The translations under genes and the position numbers were made by a program. Source: Cornus controversa (taxonomy: Eukaryota; Streptophyta; Magnoliopsida; Cornales; Cornaceae). Taken from it: DNA of 64,000 nt. This document shows, one piece after another, positions 11,104-21,738 of this stretch (the first letter of the stretch is position 1; each line of letters starts with the position of its first letter). The notes beneath the pieces are model-generated. The model made no database searches. It was not told the DNA's origin and was given only the letters and a program-made list of their open reading frames with translations. Location of the stretch: NCBI GenBank assembly GCA_026545225.1, contig CM048845.1, positions 118,609,033 to 118,673,032 on the forward strand, in the 5' to 3' direction.

Positions 11104-12384
11104 TCATTTCTTCCTCGTAGTGCGCTTAAGCCAAGCTGGCGGTGGCCAGAAGATCCGCGAATGGTCTGGAAAAGAAACTAGAGGTCCGCAACTACCCTCC
11201 TCCAAGTTGAAGACGCTGGTGTCTCGACAAATTTCTGCAAGGTTTCGTTCTTCCTCGTTATCAGCAAACATATCATCACAGAAATAAATGATATTCTCTT
11301 TCAAACCGGCAAAATCCTGAGTGGAAACCGAATAAGAGCAGTCATCACCCACAAACAACACTCGATCACCCAAAGTTTCAACCCATTCCCATCTTTTTCC
11401 CTCTTCATTCAGCTTATAAACTTTCAAGTGAAGTGGCATATCAGGATCAAATACCTCCAATATATAATCATCAACATCCTCATCATACGAAATTTGTTCT
11501 TCAGGGTCGCGGTTCTTATCAACCAAAAACAAATCACCGCATGACTCCACCAAATATTTAAATTGACCACCTCCACCACCACCCGGCATTGACGCTACAA
11601 TTTCCTCTGCCCTCAAGTTGGAACTAATCAGTACAGTCCTTCCTCTATGGTCCACAGCATAGAACTTCCCTTTGTGATACACACAGTCGTCATAGTGAGA
11701 TTGTTTTGGATCGTTAACCGCCATCCATTTTCCATCGCCAACTTTCAAGAACCACAATTTCCCTTTCTGAATGGCTATGACCGCATAATCACCACCATCA
11801 GTTGTCAATGGATTCGATGAGAGAACAACTTTCTTAACTCGAATCAACTTGGATTCTTCCCAGTTGGTTTCGATTTTCTTCTCGCTAAGATCAACAAACT
11901 CAAGATTATAGGCTTTACCTATTTCAGTAATCCGAAAGTTGAGCAAGTTGAGTACCTTAGGAAACGTTTTGGGAACGTTGACGGTCATGATTTTGGAGAG
12001 AGGGTTCAGAGGATGCATTTTCCCATTTTTGATTTCATCAACCCTAAGCAACCAAGGAGTGGAAGGTGTTGAATTGGAAGCGTTTGGTTTGGTGTTTTCA
12101 TTGGGTGGTGGTTGGAGGAAGTAAATGGTGTTTTGGATGAGGGAGAAGTGAGCGCGACGCTTGGGATTGAAGGAATGGTGGGGAGAGAGGGGGAAGGGAA
12201 GTTGGAGAGGGAGGGGAGGGGTTTCGTTGAAGGGAGGAATTGAGGAACGCCATAACGAACAGACAGAGCGAAGTCGGAGATTGTCGACACGATTGTTGAG
12301 ACGTTTGGCGATCATTGTTAAGAGGTCTTTTGGGAACTGAGACCACCGGACACCGTCCTCCATTTCTGCCATTTTTTCTCCCAA
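11104..12384 (-). CDS. F-box protein with DUF295/KIB-type C-terminus (SKIP23-like)
   Basis: An intact, intronless frame of 426 codons. Residues 14-50 form an F-box: WSQFPKDLLTMIAKRL, then a leucine/arginine stretch ending RSVCSLWRSS. This module binds SKP1 in an SCF ubiquitin ligase. A proline- and serine-rich linker follows. The remainder fits the DUF295/KIB1-4 beta-propeller domain, whose hallmark LKVYKL...WEWVETLGDRVLF...CSYSV...IYFCDD is at about 315-371. The combination is typical of the plant SKIP23/KIB family, single-exon proteins of about 350-430 residues. The substrate is unknown. The first ATG is used here; a second in-frame Met four codons later (residue 5) is equally plausible. 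The gene is transcribed away from the UPF0548 gene. Related Arabidopsis F-box genes adjoin UPF0548 and LTO1 homologues, as I recall, so the order may be ancestral. Confidence 0.9.
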   Translation of the reverse strand: MGEKMAEMEDGVRWSQFPKDLLTMIAKRLNNRVDNLRLRSVCSLWRSSIPPFNETPPLPLQLPFPLSPHHSFNPKRRAHFSLIQNTIYFLQPPPNENTKPNASNSTPSTPWLLRVDEIKNGKMHPLNPLSKIMTVNVPKTFPKVLNLLNFRITEIGKAYNLEFVDLSEKKIETNWEESKLIRVKKVVLSSNPLTTDGGDYAVIAIQKGKLWFLKVGDGKWMAVNDPKQSHYDDCVYHKGKFYAVDHRGRTVLISSNLRAEEIVASMPGGGGGGQFKYLVESCGDLFLVDKNRDPEEQISYDEDVDDYILEVFDPDMPLHLKVYKLNEEGKRWEWVETLGDRVLFVGDDCSYSVSTQDFAGLKENIIYFCDDMFADNEEERNLAEICRDTSVFNLEEGSCGPLVSFPDHSRIFWPPPAWLKRTTRKK

Positions 12385-12720
12385 AACCCTAATGCTACGC
12401 AGTTACTGAAGAGGAAGCAGTACTGTATATAAATGCATTTATATATATATAGTCCGTAACCGTAAGGAGCTAATGATCCAAACCGAACTCGGACCAAAAT
12501 AACCGCTTCCATGGTGGGTGACGTGGGTCGGTGACTCGGTGTATCGTATACCGTGAAGTGGGATTAGTGGAGACTGGAGATTAACTAACTGTCTTTTAAT
12601 ACAAAACAAACAATATAAATCAGCTCGACAACAGGGCTCTTTTAGTTGCTAAAAGTTGGAGAGAGATAATTTGAAGAATTTATAAAATTTGACCAAAAAC
12701 AAAAAAAACAAATTCAGGAA
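12385..12720 (-). promoter_or_regulatory. F-box gene upstream region
   Basis: Noncoding sequence 5' of the F-box start. On the minus strand a TATA-like gcatttatatac lies about 45 bases before the ATG, and an AT repeat lies just beyond. No other element is claimed. Confidence 0.3.
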
Positions 12721-13012
12721 AGCTGGTTTTTGGCTTGGTCTTCTGTTTTCTTTAGTTTGTAAATTATGGATACAGGTCCTTTCATTGAAAAATACATTGT
12801 AAAGAAATACAGTAAATAAAAATAACAAAACTACTTTCATTGATAGTATTTTCGTATTTTTGCAAGCCACAACCTAATTTTGTGGTTTAAATTCCAACAT
12901 TTTTATTGAGGATTATTTGCCTACTAGTTTTTGGCTGGGTCTTTTGTTTTCTTTCATCTATAAATGGTCATTTTATTGGAGAATACATTGTAAAAAAATA
13001 CATAACAAAACT
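12721..13012. repeat. Imperfect tandem duplication beside the LTR insertion
   Basis: Unit one (12725-12815) runs ggtttttggcttggtcttct to aaatacattgtaaagaaata. Unit two (12926-13003) runs agtttttggctgggtctttt to gaatacattgtaaaaaaata. The words between them, caacctaattttgtggttta (12871) and caacatttttattgaggat, recur at 18379-18425 on the far side of the LTR. The insertion therefore landed inside an already repeated stretch. Confidence 0.6.
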
Positions 13013-14237
13013 AACTGTGTAATGACCCAAATTTTAGATTAAGAAAATATAATTTTTATTCAAATGTAGCGTGGTAAAAAAATCTTAAGGATATTTAAGT
13101 GATATTCAATTTAGGATATAACTCATTCTATGACTGAATAAGTTATTCTAACGAGTGTCAACAAACAAGATTGATTTGATAGTATTATATAAATATAATA
13201 AGATGGTAACTAAAATTCATTGTTGTACACCCCCAAATTAAGAAAAAATGATGATCAAAAAGGGAAGGAAGAAAATAATAAAGCTTGAAGAAAGGATATA
13301 GAAAGGAGAGATAAATCATCTCTCAATTTGAAAGTTTTTGGTATGCTATGGTTGTATTTATCACATTTCCTACAATGATGGGTATGTTATGGCAATATTT
13401 ATAACATTTCCTACATGTTATAATAGTATTTATAATATTTCCTACACTATGATAGTATTTGTAACATTTTTCATAATTATTAGTATGTTAAGGTAGTATT
13501 TATAACCTGATTATGTGGAGAAATTGAAATAAAAGATTATGTTCTAAATGATTTCATATCTTTACATATGTATAAAATGATGAGAGTGAGTGTGGTGACT
13601 TGTTTAAATTATGTAAATGGTTGATGGTGCAATGACTTGTGTGAGAAAAGGGTGTATACCTCTGTTTACATTATGCATATATGCGTAAAGGCGCTAGTAT
13701 AGATGTAAATATGAGTGTGAACAGTGTGTGAAAGGTAATGGAAATATGAGATCGATCATTGATTTTATGAATAATCTGGTGGGTACATGGCATTCAATGA
13801 CTTTAATTATGTGGGTTTGTGAACGAATTGGGATATCAGACCTTGTATGATCGGTTCATAAGCAGTGGGTTATATAATTATATATATAAATGTATATGTG
13901 TGTGTGTGTTTGTATCAGTTAAAAAACTGTGATAATTCAAAGGATTGGAAATTGTGGTTGGTGGTGCTAATTGAAATATATAGTATTGTGATAGATGGTA
14001 ACATGTTCTATTACATTAATTGATGCGATTGTATGGCTGAAAGGATCAAATTTTGTAATTTGAACTATGAATCCAAGAAATGTGAATTGGCATCAATGGC
14101 TAGCTGTGAGCCTGAGAGCACAAAGTGATGAATGGTGGGTAAATTGGGTTGATTGGAGGCCAGAGGTGGCCAGAAAGGAGGTTGGAACTGGTTGTCGGCG
14201 TTTAGTGCTACTGGAGCCCTGTAGCGTGGAAAAAAAA

Positions 14238-15538
14238 GGTAAATTACACTGATCTCTCCTGAGATTTGGCCTAATTACATCTGACATCAAACTAATAGAT
14301 TTTGTTACAATGACCTACATTTATCTTTTGACTGAAATGTCTATTATACCCTTAATATTATATTGATATAAAAATTAAAATATTTATATATATAAAATGA
14401 CACTTTTGTCCATCTAATATAATAATATTTACTATATTATATATATAGTTATATATTTATTATGTCTATATATATATATATATATATATGAACAGAGATC
14501 ATTTTCTCCGTCAAGCAACTCATCACCGGAGCATCATGGCCTTTCTGGCCACTGTCCAAGCTCATTCTCCACCATCATCTCAGTGCAAAGATTCATTTTC
14601 ACAGTGAATCACAACAACGGTCCCTTGCCGGAACTCCAAAGAAACTCCACTCCATTCCTCCACCTTTGTCGTAGCTGACCCTGCCGACCTACCAACGGAG
14701 CTCCATTGCCAAGCAATATCGCATCAGCGAATCGCAAAGTCTACCGCAAAAATCCATTTGGTCTTCTCTATGGCCAAGCTACTGTCGCAATCACCATTTC
14801 CGGGCCACCATCTTCAACACCGGCATCATCATGAACAGACCCATTATAAACCATGAGCAACTAAGCTTCACCAAACGGGTCTTCATCACCATGGCCATTT
14901 CGAGCACCAACCAAGCACCATCATTCCTAACACCAAGCACAGTACATCTTCATCACTACGCGCCCAAATTTTGTCACCAAATTTCGTCATCGCTGAGAGC
15001 TCAACTCTAGGCCAAGCCCACCAAAGCGGAACTCCATAATCATCAACCACCACTCTGCTGAAAGTAGAGAGAGTGAAAACTAGAGAAGAGAGAAAAAAGG
15101 GTTGTTAGAGCAAATGATTGTAGGGAGGGAGTAGTTCGGAGTAGAGAGAGGAAAGCCAGATAGATAAAGTAAAAAAATTTCTCGAAATCAAGTTTTCACA
15201 GCCATCATCGAAGCACTGGTCATCTTCTTCAGCCACACCACCATCGCCAGAACTCTTACAAGTTATTACCTATAAGTCGCAATATAAACCTTGGAATTTT
15301 TCGACTATTAGACTTGAATTAATGAATGGCCGTTTATTTAATTTAATTTTCAAGCACGAAACTAAAGTGAAATATATTAGAATAAGGCTATCAATGGCTG
15401 AATTAGGGATATGGGTGTGCTTGAGGAGGAAGATGATGAAATTACCAGTATTAGAGAAGTTCACTCGCATGTAGAATGAGTGAGTGGCCGATATATATCT
15501 ACATATACATATATGTATAATCTTATAATAATCTGAAA

Positions 15539-15590
<52 letters not shown>

Positions 15591-15760
15591 ACATTTTGAT
15601 CTGTTCAACTAAATTTTTTGACAAAACTAACGAAATTTTGGACGGAGAGATTTTTTGTCATAACGAAGCAAACCTTAGGGGAGCACGATGTAACAAAATC
15701 CATTAGTTTAATATCGAGTGTAATTAGGCCAAACCTCAAGGGAAGTCAGTATAATTTACC
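14238..15760. mobile_element. Foldback/MULE-like non-autonomous transposon nested in the LTR
   Basis: Long terminal inverted repeats: the left end starts ggtaaattacactgatctc and has gatttggcctaattaca and aatagattttgttaca. The reverse complement of the right end starts ggtaaattatactgacttcc and has gtttggcctaattacac and aatggattttgttaca. The match extends about 75 bp. The right end shows a second, internal copy of the tcccctaaggtttg motif. AT microsatellites (about 14463-14488 and 15542-15585) lie just inside each arm. The centre (14510-15260) is more GC-rich, but I found no intact frame. Flanking 9-mers (gaaaaaaaa and caaaaagaa) match only partly, so the target duplication is doubtful. Confidence 0.7.
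15542..15585. repeat. (AT)n microsatellite
   Basis: About 22 AT units inside the nested foldback element. Similar AT runs lie near 14463-14488, 17406-17449 and 29598-29637. Confidence 0.9.
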
Positions 15761-16356
15761 CAAAAAGAAAGGATTGGAAGGGATAATGAACAGTGACCAT
15801 AAGGCCTATGCATGATGCCAGCACATGGGGGTGCGTGGACCCTGTTTCGACGACCGATCGAGACCAGAAAAAGGATGGTCCGGTCCCACTCACCAAGCCT
15901 AGCCTCTGGGCCCACCCAGAATATAAAAACATTTTTTATATATATTTTAAAATGATTAAAAATGTAAAAAATTAAGGAAAATGCTTTAAAAATACCGATA
16001 AAATGCTGAAAAATTCCTAAAAAATCAAATTAGTCTTTTTAGGGAAGAATACATTTGGAGTTATAGGTTTGGGCTAGATTTAGTCACATTAGTTATTTAT
16101 TTAGTACGAAAAGTAGGTTCTTAAGCACGAAAATCGAGAGTACGAATTATCCATGAACAATTAGGTTCTAAAATTTTACCGGTAGCTAAGATAGATAGGA
16201 TGACACATTATTAGGTACAACACTCTCTTTAGATTAGGTTCGTAGAATAGAAATAGAATTTAAAATAGGTATAGGGCATGCGTGCATAGGAGTGTGTGCG
16301 TGTGTGTGTGTGTGTCGGTGTAGGTGTGTGGCCGACGGTGATGGTTGAGATGACTG

Positions 16357-16815
16357 GAGTGTGTATGTGTCCTTCCAGTGTAGAGTTGTGGGTCCCTCCG
16401 GCGCAGTGTGTGTCCCTCCACATTACTTATATTTTTATGGAGTGTGTATATGTCCCTCCAGCGTGGAGTTGCAGGTTCCTCTGGCATGGAGTGTGTGTCC
16501 CTCCACATTACCTATTTTTATGATGGAGTTACGAGTTCCTCCGATAAGGAGCGTGTGTCCCTCCATATCACCTATTTTTATGATGGAGTTACGAGTTCCT
16601 CCGATAAGGAGCGTGTGTCCCTCCATATCACCTATTTTTATGATGGAGTTGCGAGTCCCTCAAATAAAAAGCGTGTGTCCCTCCATATCACCTATTTTTA
16701 TAATGGAGTTGCGGGTCCCTCTGATCGGGAGCGTGTGTCCCTCCATATTACGTATTTTGCGTGGAATGTGTGTGTTCTTCCTGTTTGGAGTGTGTGTCCC
16801 TCCACATTACTTATC
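16357..16815. repeat. 60-bp minisatellite, about eight units
   Basis: From 16501 to 16740 the period is exactly 60 bp, with the recurring words gcgtgtgtccctccatatca, cctatttttatgatggagtt and gcgagtccct or acgagttcct. Two adjacent units (16501-16620) are almost identical. Units before 16500 and after 16740 are more diverged and vary in length. Long open frames crossing it on both strands are repeat artefacts. It lies within the solo LTR. Confidence 0.9.
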
Positions 16816-17403
16816 GTACATTCTGGATAGGGTTCGTACTTGTTAACTTTATATAAAAAAACTGAATTGTATTGTTACTCCTCTACATTATTGGATATAT
16901 TGTATCAAGTGATCACGTATGTGATTCATTACCATGATTGTATATTGATTAAATGGAGGTTGGATGATATGGAGGTTATGGGGCAAACCAGATGGTGGTA
17001 CGCTCTATTACTTTTTATGAATTGAGCGATGTTCATACACACTCTGCTACTACTTATGATTGGACCCCTGAGACTTTCCTACACTACAACATGTATTAAG
17101 TTGAGTTATATCCTTTTGCATTTTTCTTGATATGTTGAGACAAGTGATCTTATATGAGTTTGATTGTGGTAGCAGTGCCTGGTTAAATAGAGGTTTTGAT
17201 TTCGGTTAAGGCTGTGATTTAAACTTGGTAGTTGACAGTTTGATTCAAGTATGTTTTGATTATGCATGTGGAACACATGCCATGTAAATGGTAACCTAAA
17301 ACGTTTAGTGGATTTAGAAATGGAGTCTGATTATCTGGTTGGATATCATTATTTACACGACAAGTGGGAGTTAACATTTTCTCTTAAATTAATGAACTGT
17401 GTG

Positions 17404-17405
<2 letters not shown>

Positions 17406-17449
<44 letters not shown>
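17406..17449. repeat. (AT)n microsatellite
   Basis: About 22 AT units inside the solo LTR, near its 3' third. Confidence 0.9.
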
Positions 17450-17451
<2 letters not shown>

Positions 17452-17920
17452 AAAATCATAGTATCTAACTGTTGAAGTATAGTGATTATTGTTGATTAGT
17501 TAAAACATTACTTACTGGACTTTTAAGCTCACCCCTTATTTTTCCCCCACATTTAGACGTATGAAATCAACATCTATAGCATATTGAAGGAGGATTCCAC
17601 ATAAGGATTGATCCGTGGATCCTTGTTATGGCTTTCTTTTATTTCAGCTCCTGAGACAACTTTTGTAGTAAGGATTGTTATATATGGATAACTTTAGTTT
17701 GATTGTTTTTAATTTTTCTGGATATTATTTGGTTGTGTGTTATGAACATATGTTTTGGTTGTTACCTCCTTTATATAGGAACAAGTGAGATCATGTTGTG
17801 GTAGGTTATTTTTATTCTATGACTAAGTTGTGGATTCGATTGGGATGTGATATTAAGTCAATCACAGGTTGCATGAAATGTCAGAAATATCCGACCTCAA
17901 CTTTGGGGTGTGACAAACTG

Positions 17921-17935
17921 TCTATGTGTGTGTAC

Positions 17936-17966
<31 letters not shown>

Positions 17967-19330
17967 ATTGAAATTTGTGTTCGTTATTGAACAAAGAATA
18001 AACACATATTACTTTATTTGCTATTATTTCATTAATCAGTAAGATTGAATACTATAAAAACGTGTCTTCCATTTTTTGTTGCTTTATTCATTCTTATTCT
18101 GAAATTGAACTTATAAAAATCTTTTTCATTGAGATGTTTGCTTTCTCACATCACCGGATCATTTTAAAGACCGATCTATTTTTTAAGACCAATCGAGTCA
18201 CTCAAGGATAGTTTGGTTATTCCGAATCTGAGTGAATTTGGCTTTGGCACGCTTTGACTTCTTGAATCAAATAGTAGTACTAACACACTCAAACGACGTA
18301 TTGACTTTTCTCATTGGTTGCTAAGGCTGATGGACACGATGTAAACATAAAGAAATAACAAAACTACTTCTACTGACAACCTAATTTTGTGGTTTGATTT
18401 GCAACATTTTTATATTTTGAGGATCATCTCTTGTACTAGGCAAATATATACAAAAAAAAATAATAATTTATCTTCTGAATTTAAACATATTTGTAATATA
18501 GTTACGTGAATGGAGTGGTGGACCCACACATGCCATCACTCCACTCAGATTACTCCCTCTCCGATGGATATATATGATTTATCATTTACAAATAATTATA
18601 ATAGTAGAAGTTCAAGAGATTTATAGCCTATATAAGTGAAGATTAGCAAGCAAATCGGTTGGAGACACCTCAATCCACAAATGTCAGGCTCAGCCCCAAT
18701 TCACAGCTAGGGTGCTGACCACGACCAACACCAAATTCACAAGACTTTGGCATAACTTATAATTTTTGGACGTCAACCACAACAAACCAATTAAAGCCAA
18801 TGATAAATATATATATATATTTTTTCCAATTGAATAAAGATCGAGGTGAGTAAAGGTTGGTATCTTTGCTTTTTGTTTAAAAGCAAATTCATTCTCTAGC
18901 CTGTAACCTAATTTGTCAAGATTACTCAATAAAGTTATATATCCTCTCAAAGAAGAACACCTAATAAGTTTTCAGATATAATTTATCTTTGGTATATTTT
19001 TCACTTGATATAAAAAACATGGACGCACTCTAAATAAAATTCACGATAGAAGCTTCACTCTAAATCCCTACATACTACAAATCAATTAATCTGTAAAAAA
19101 TATCCCTAAAGAGCTCATCCTTTGAAAGTCATACAAAAAGTTAAATTATTCACCACCTAAATCATTTGGTTAGAGATAAGGTAAAATATATATATATATA
19201 TATATACAAAGAAAGAAAGAAAGAAGACCACCCCGTGGCGCAGTAAGTACAGAGTTAAAAACTTGCCAAGGACAATATAAAATAAAATAAAAAACTAATC
19301 ACACGTGGTGATTTTAAGATGCTGATCTGT
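17921..19330. other. Spacer with short AT runs
   Basis: AT dinucleotide runs lie near 17936-17960 and 19187-19206. Words at 18379-18425 recur from 12871-12920. No gene or RNA was recognised. Confidence 0.4.
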
Positions 19331-21216
19331 CAATAATTTCGAGGGCTCTCTGTAATTCGGATCCAAACTCTGGGTTCAGTTTGTCTTCTTATACCAACGA
19401 CCCATTAGCCTCGCGAAGAAAACCTAGTGTGAACTACAAACAAGAGCCCAAAATCATCCCATTTTCCTCAAAATATATCTGAAATATACCAATCAACTTA
19501 CCCAAACCCACAAGTCGGAGCAGTTCATTGTTCATTTGGTCATTTTACAGGTAAATTATCTCAGTATCTTATTGTTTCAAATCGCAGAAAACAATTCACA
19601 GCTGAAATAGCTTAAATGTTCAGTATGCTTTGATTTTTCAATTGAATTCATTTCCTTCGTCAGAAGACAACTGAAATTGCTGGGTCTTTCTCATTTATAT
19701 GATTATGTGTGTATATATCATTGTTCTTTTATTTCTATTTCTATGTGAAAATTTAGTACTAAAATATCTTCATATGTATACGATTATTGCCACCAATCTG
19801 CAAACAGTGGAGTTACAATAGATTTAACATGCCTTGTCTGCTACTAAAATTACCCAATCATTGCCGGAAATTATTGAATCGAGTCACTAAGTTGCATATT
19901 CATTTAAAAAACGTTTCTTTAGACTTACCCTGATATATAAATTGCTAACATGGGTGTTTATATAGTACTTCAATCTAATATAGGCTCTAGTTAAAAAAAA
20001 AAACTAATACAGGCTGTCAAAATCGCGAATTCAATCGTAAAATTCTGTGATTCTACAATTTAAAATGTAAAAAACATGTAAATTGTTATTATGTAGAATC
20101 GTACTTCTACCGAGATTATGAAAATTATTTTTTGACTTCTGTTTTTACTGACTTTTTGGGTTAAATTTATTGTTTTGGGTCTTTAGAACCATACTGGGCA
20201 ATATAATAGAAAGCCCAAACATGCTGAGCAGCCCAACAAGCCCATAAAGTAATAAAAAGAGGGAAAAAAAAAAAAAAAAGCTCTGTTAATTGTTATAACT
20301 TTTACAGAGTTACAGATGATACGATATACAATATATACTCGGAGCCCCATTACGCTCGAAGAAGCCCTAGACTTTCGCGAAGTGTCGACGACTCAGAGTC
20401 TCCCTTTCTCCAGCAGCTCCGGCGACTCCAAAAGCACTCTCTTTTCACTTCGGCCATTCTCTTTTCTCTCTTTTGATCGGTGTGTTTGGACTTTCAAGTA
20501 TCAACTTCTCCACTTCTTTTTTCTTTCTTTTGGAAGTCTTGAAGACCTGCGATAGTGCGATTGTCGACCTCCTACAGCTCCGGCAACCTCCAGCAGCACC
20601 GACAAGGTCTCTCTGTTCACTTCGGATGTGTTTCAACTTCCAAAAGGCCAAAGGTACACAACTACACAGACTCACAGAGTCACAGTACACATCTTCTTAA
20701 TTCTTCTTCCCCAGTTTCCACTTCTCTCCTCTCTTTTGAGTTTTTATTTTGCAAGTCTTTTCTCTTCTATCAGATTACACTAAACTTAGATTAAAAATTT
20801 TAAACACCTATGTCATGAGAACTCTTGGTCAGTTTTGCATCTTAATTCTATTTTTATTACATGGGATGATTTGGGGAAAAAGATTGTTGGGTAGTTATTA
20901 CTTATTAGTTAATAATGTTGGTTTTACTAATCTATTGTTTTAGGTGTACCTTGTTGATTTTGAATCTTTGATCTTGTGGGTCGTTGGAAAAACAGAACTA
21001 ATTGAACATTAATAAGTTGTTAACACGGGAACTTCTACAATTTGTTCACTGGTTGTATGTGACTCTGTATTCTGTAACTCTGTTTATCACTTTATCCATA
21101 GGCTCTGTTTTTAACTCTGTTTATCCGTAGGCTCTGTTTGAATTTTGTAACTCCATCTGTTGCTCTATATTGGCAATCCCAGAGTTCACAACTTTTAAAT
21201 TACATAGTTGGCATGA

Positions 21217-21336
21217 AAAAGAATGCAAGGATTCGAAGTTTCGAACCTTCATCTCCTCACACAATTTCAAAAATTTAGAAGTTGCATAGTTGGCATGAGA
21301 GCTCTACCTTTTGAGCTGTGCTCAACTAATTGTAAA
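21217..21336 (-). mobile_element. SINE-like tRNA-derived fragment
   Basis: On the minus strand, agctcaaaaggtagagctc resembles a polymerase III A box. About 70 bases later ggttcgaaacttcgaatcc resembles a B box. No full tRNA cloverleaf forms. It sits beside the LINE remnant in the presumed leader intron of the UPF0548 gene. Confidence 0.4.
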
Positions 21337-21369
21337 TATGACAATTAGGTTGTTCATTATATGATTATA

Positions 21370-21640
21370 CAATACTCAACTCAACAAAGCCTTTTCCCAA
21401 CTACTTTGAGCCGGCTGCATTAATTCTGATTTTTCATTTTCCTCTATCCAAGGCCACGGACTCAGTCAAACCGCATATCATCATATCCTTCCTTACTAAC
21501 TCTTCACACATTAACTTTGGTCTTTCTTTTCCCCTAGCATTACCTACAATGTGAATCATGCCACTCCTATTAACTGGTCTTCTTTTCACATTTCCGAACC
21601 ATCTTAATAGTCTCTCTCTCATTTTTATCTCCAATTACAA
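21370..21640 (-). mobile_element. LINE remnant (C-terminal end of reverse-transcriptase ORF)
   Basis: The minus-strand peptide contains RLLRWFGNVKRRPVNRSG, then RGKERPKLMCEELVRKDM and CGLTESVALDRGK. This is the conserved C-terminal pattern of plant non-LTR (RTE-like) elements, which usually read RWFGHVQRRP...RGRGRPK...GLTEDMALDR. The reading continues out of frame through a Trp-Lys-Gly-Phe-like end near 21385. Only about 270 bp remain, 5' truncated and inactive. Confidence 0.8.
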
Positions 21641-21738
21641 TGTTAAATTATTTATTTGGAACTCAGTGATACAATTTTGTTGCTTACATTTCTTTTTCTT
21701 TTAGATTTATATTGAGGATTACTAATATATTGAGAAAG

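Larger units (their letters stand above)
13018..17915. mobile_element. Probable solo LTR of a retrotransposon (Gypsy, Del/Tekay-like), with nested insert
   Basis: The segment starts TGTAATGACCC and ends TTTGGGGTGTGACA, the TG...CA style of plant Gypsy LTRs. The 5 bp aactg is duplicated exactly on both sides (13013-13017 and 17916-17920). There is no gag-pol reading frame, primer-binding site or second copy of either end inside, so it reads as one LTR left by recombination. Subtracting the nested 1.5-kb foldback element leaves about 3.4 kb. That length is within the range I know for Del/Tekay chromovirus LTRs. The class is inferred from the ends and length only. Confidence 0.65.
19400..21704 (+). 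promoter_or_regulatory. Probable promoter, leader exon(s) and leader intron of the UPF0548 gene
   Basis: The start codon of the UPF0548 gene lies in an exon that opens at 21705, after acceptor tttcttttag, so an upstream leader exon is expected. Candidates are about 19400-19550, ending cattttacag before gtaaat, and about 20335-20654. The second is CT- and CCGGC-rich like plant 5' UTRs and ends caaaaggccaaag before gtacac. It contains two related halves (ctccggcgactcc...tcacttcgg and ctccggcaacctcc...tcacttcgg). Short frames here lack domains. Confidence 0.45.

Noticed and set aside
16361-16846. 161-codon plus-strand frame with repeated CPSISPIFMMELRVP units
   Set aside because: It is the translation of the 60-bp minisatellite. 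Because 60 is divisible by 3, every frame stays open on both strands. No start context or family.
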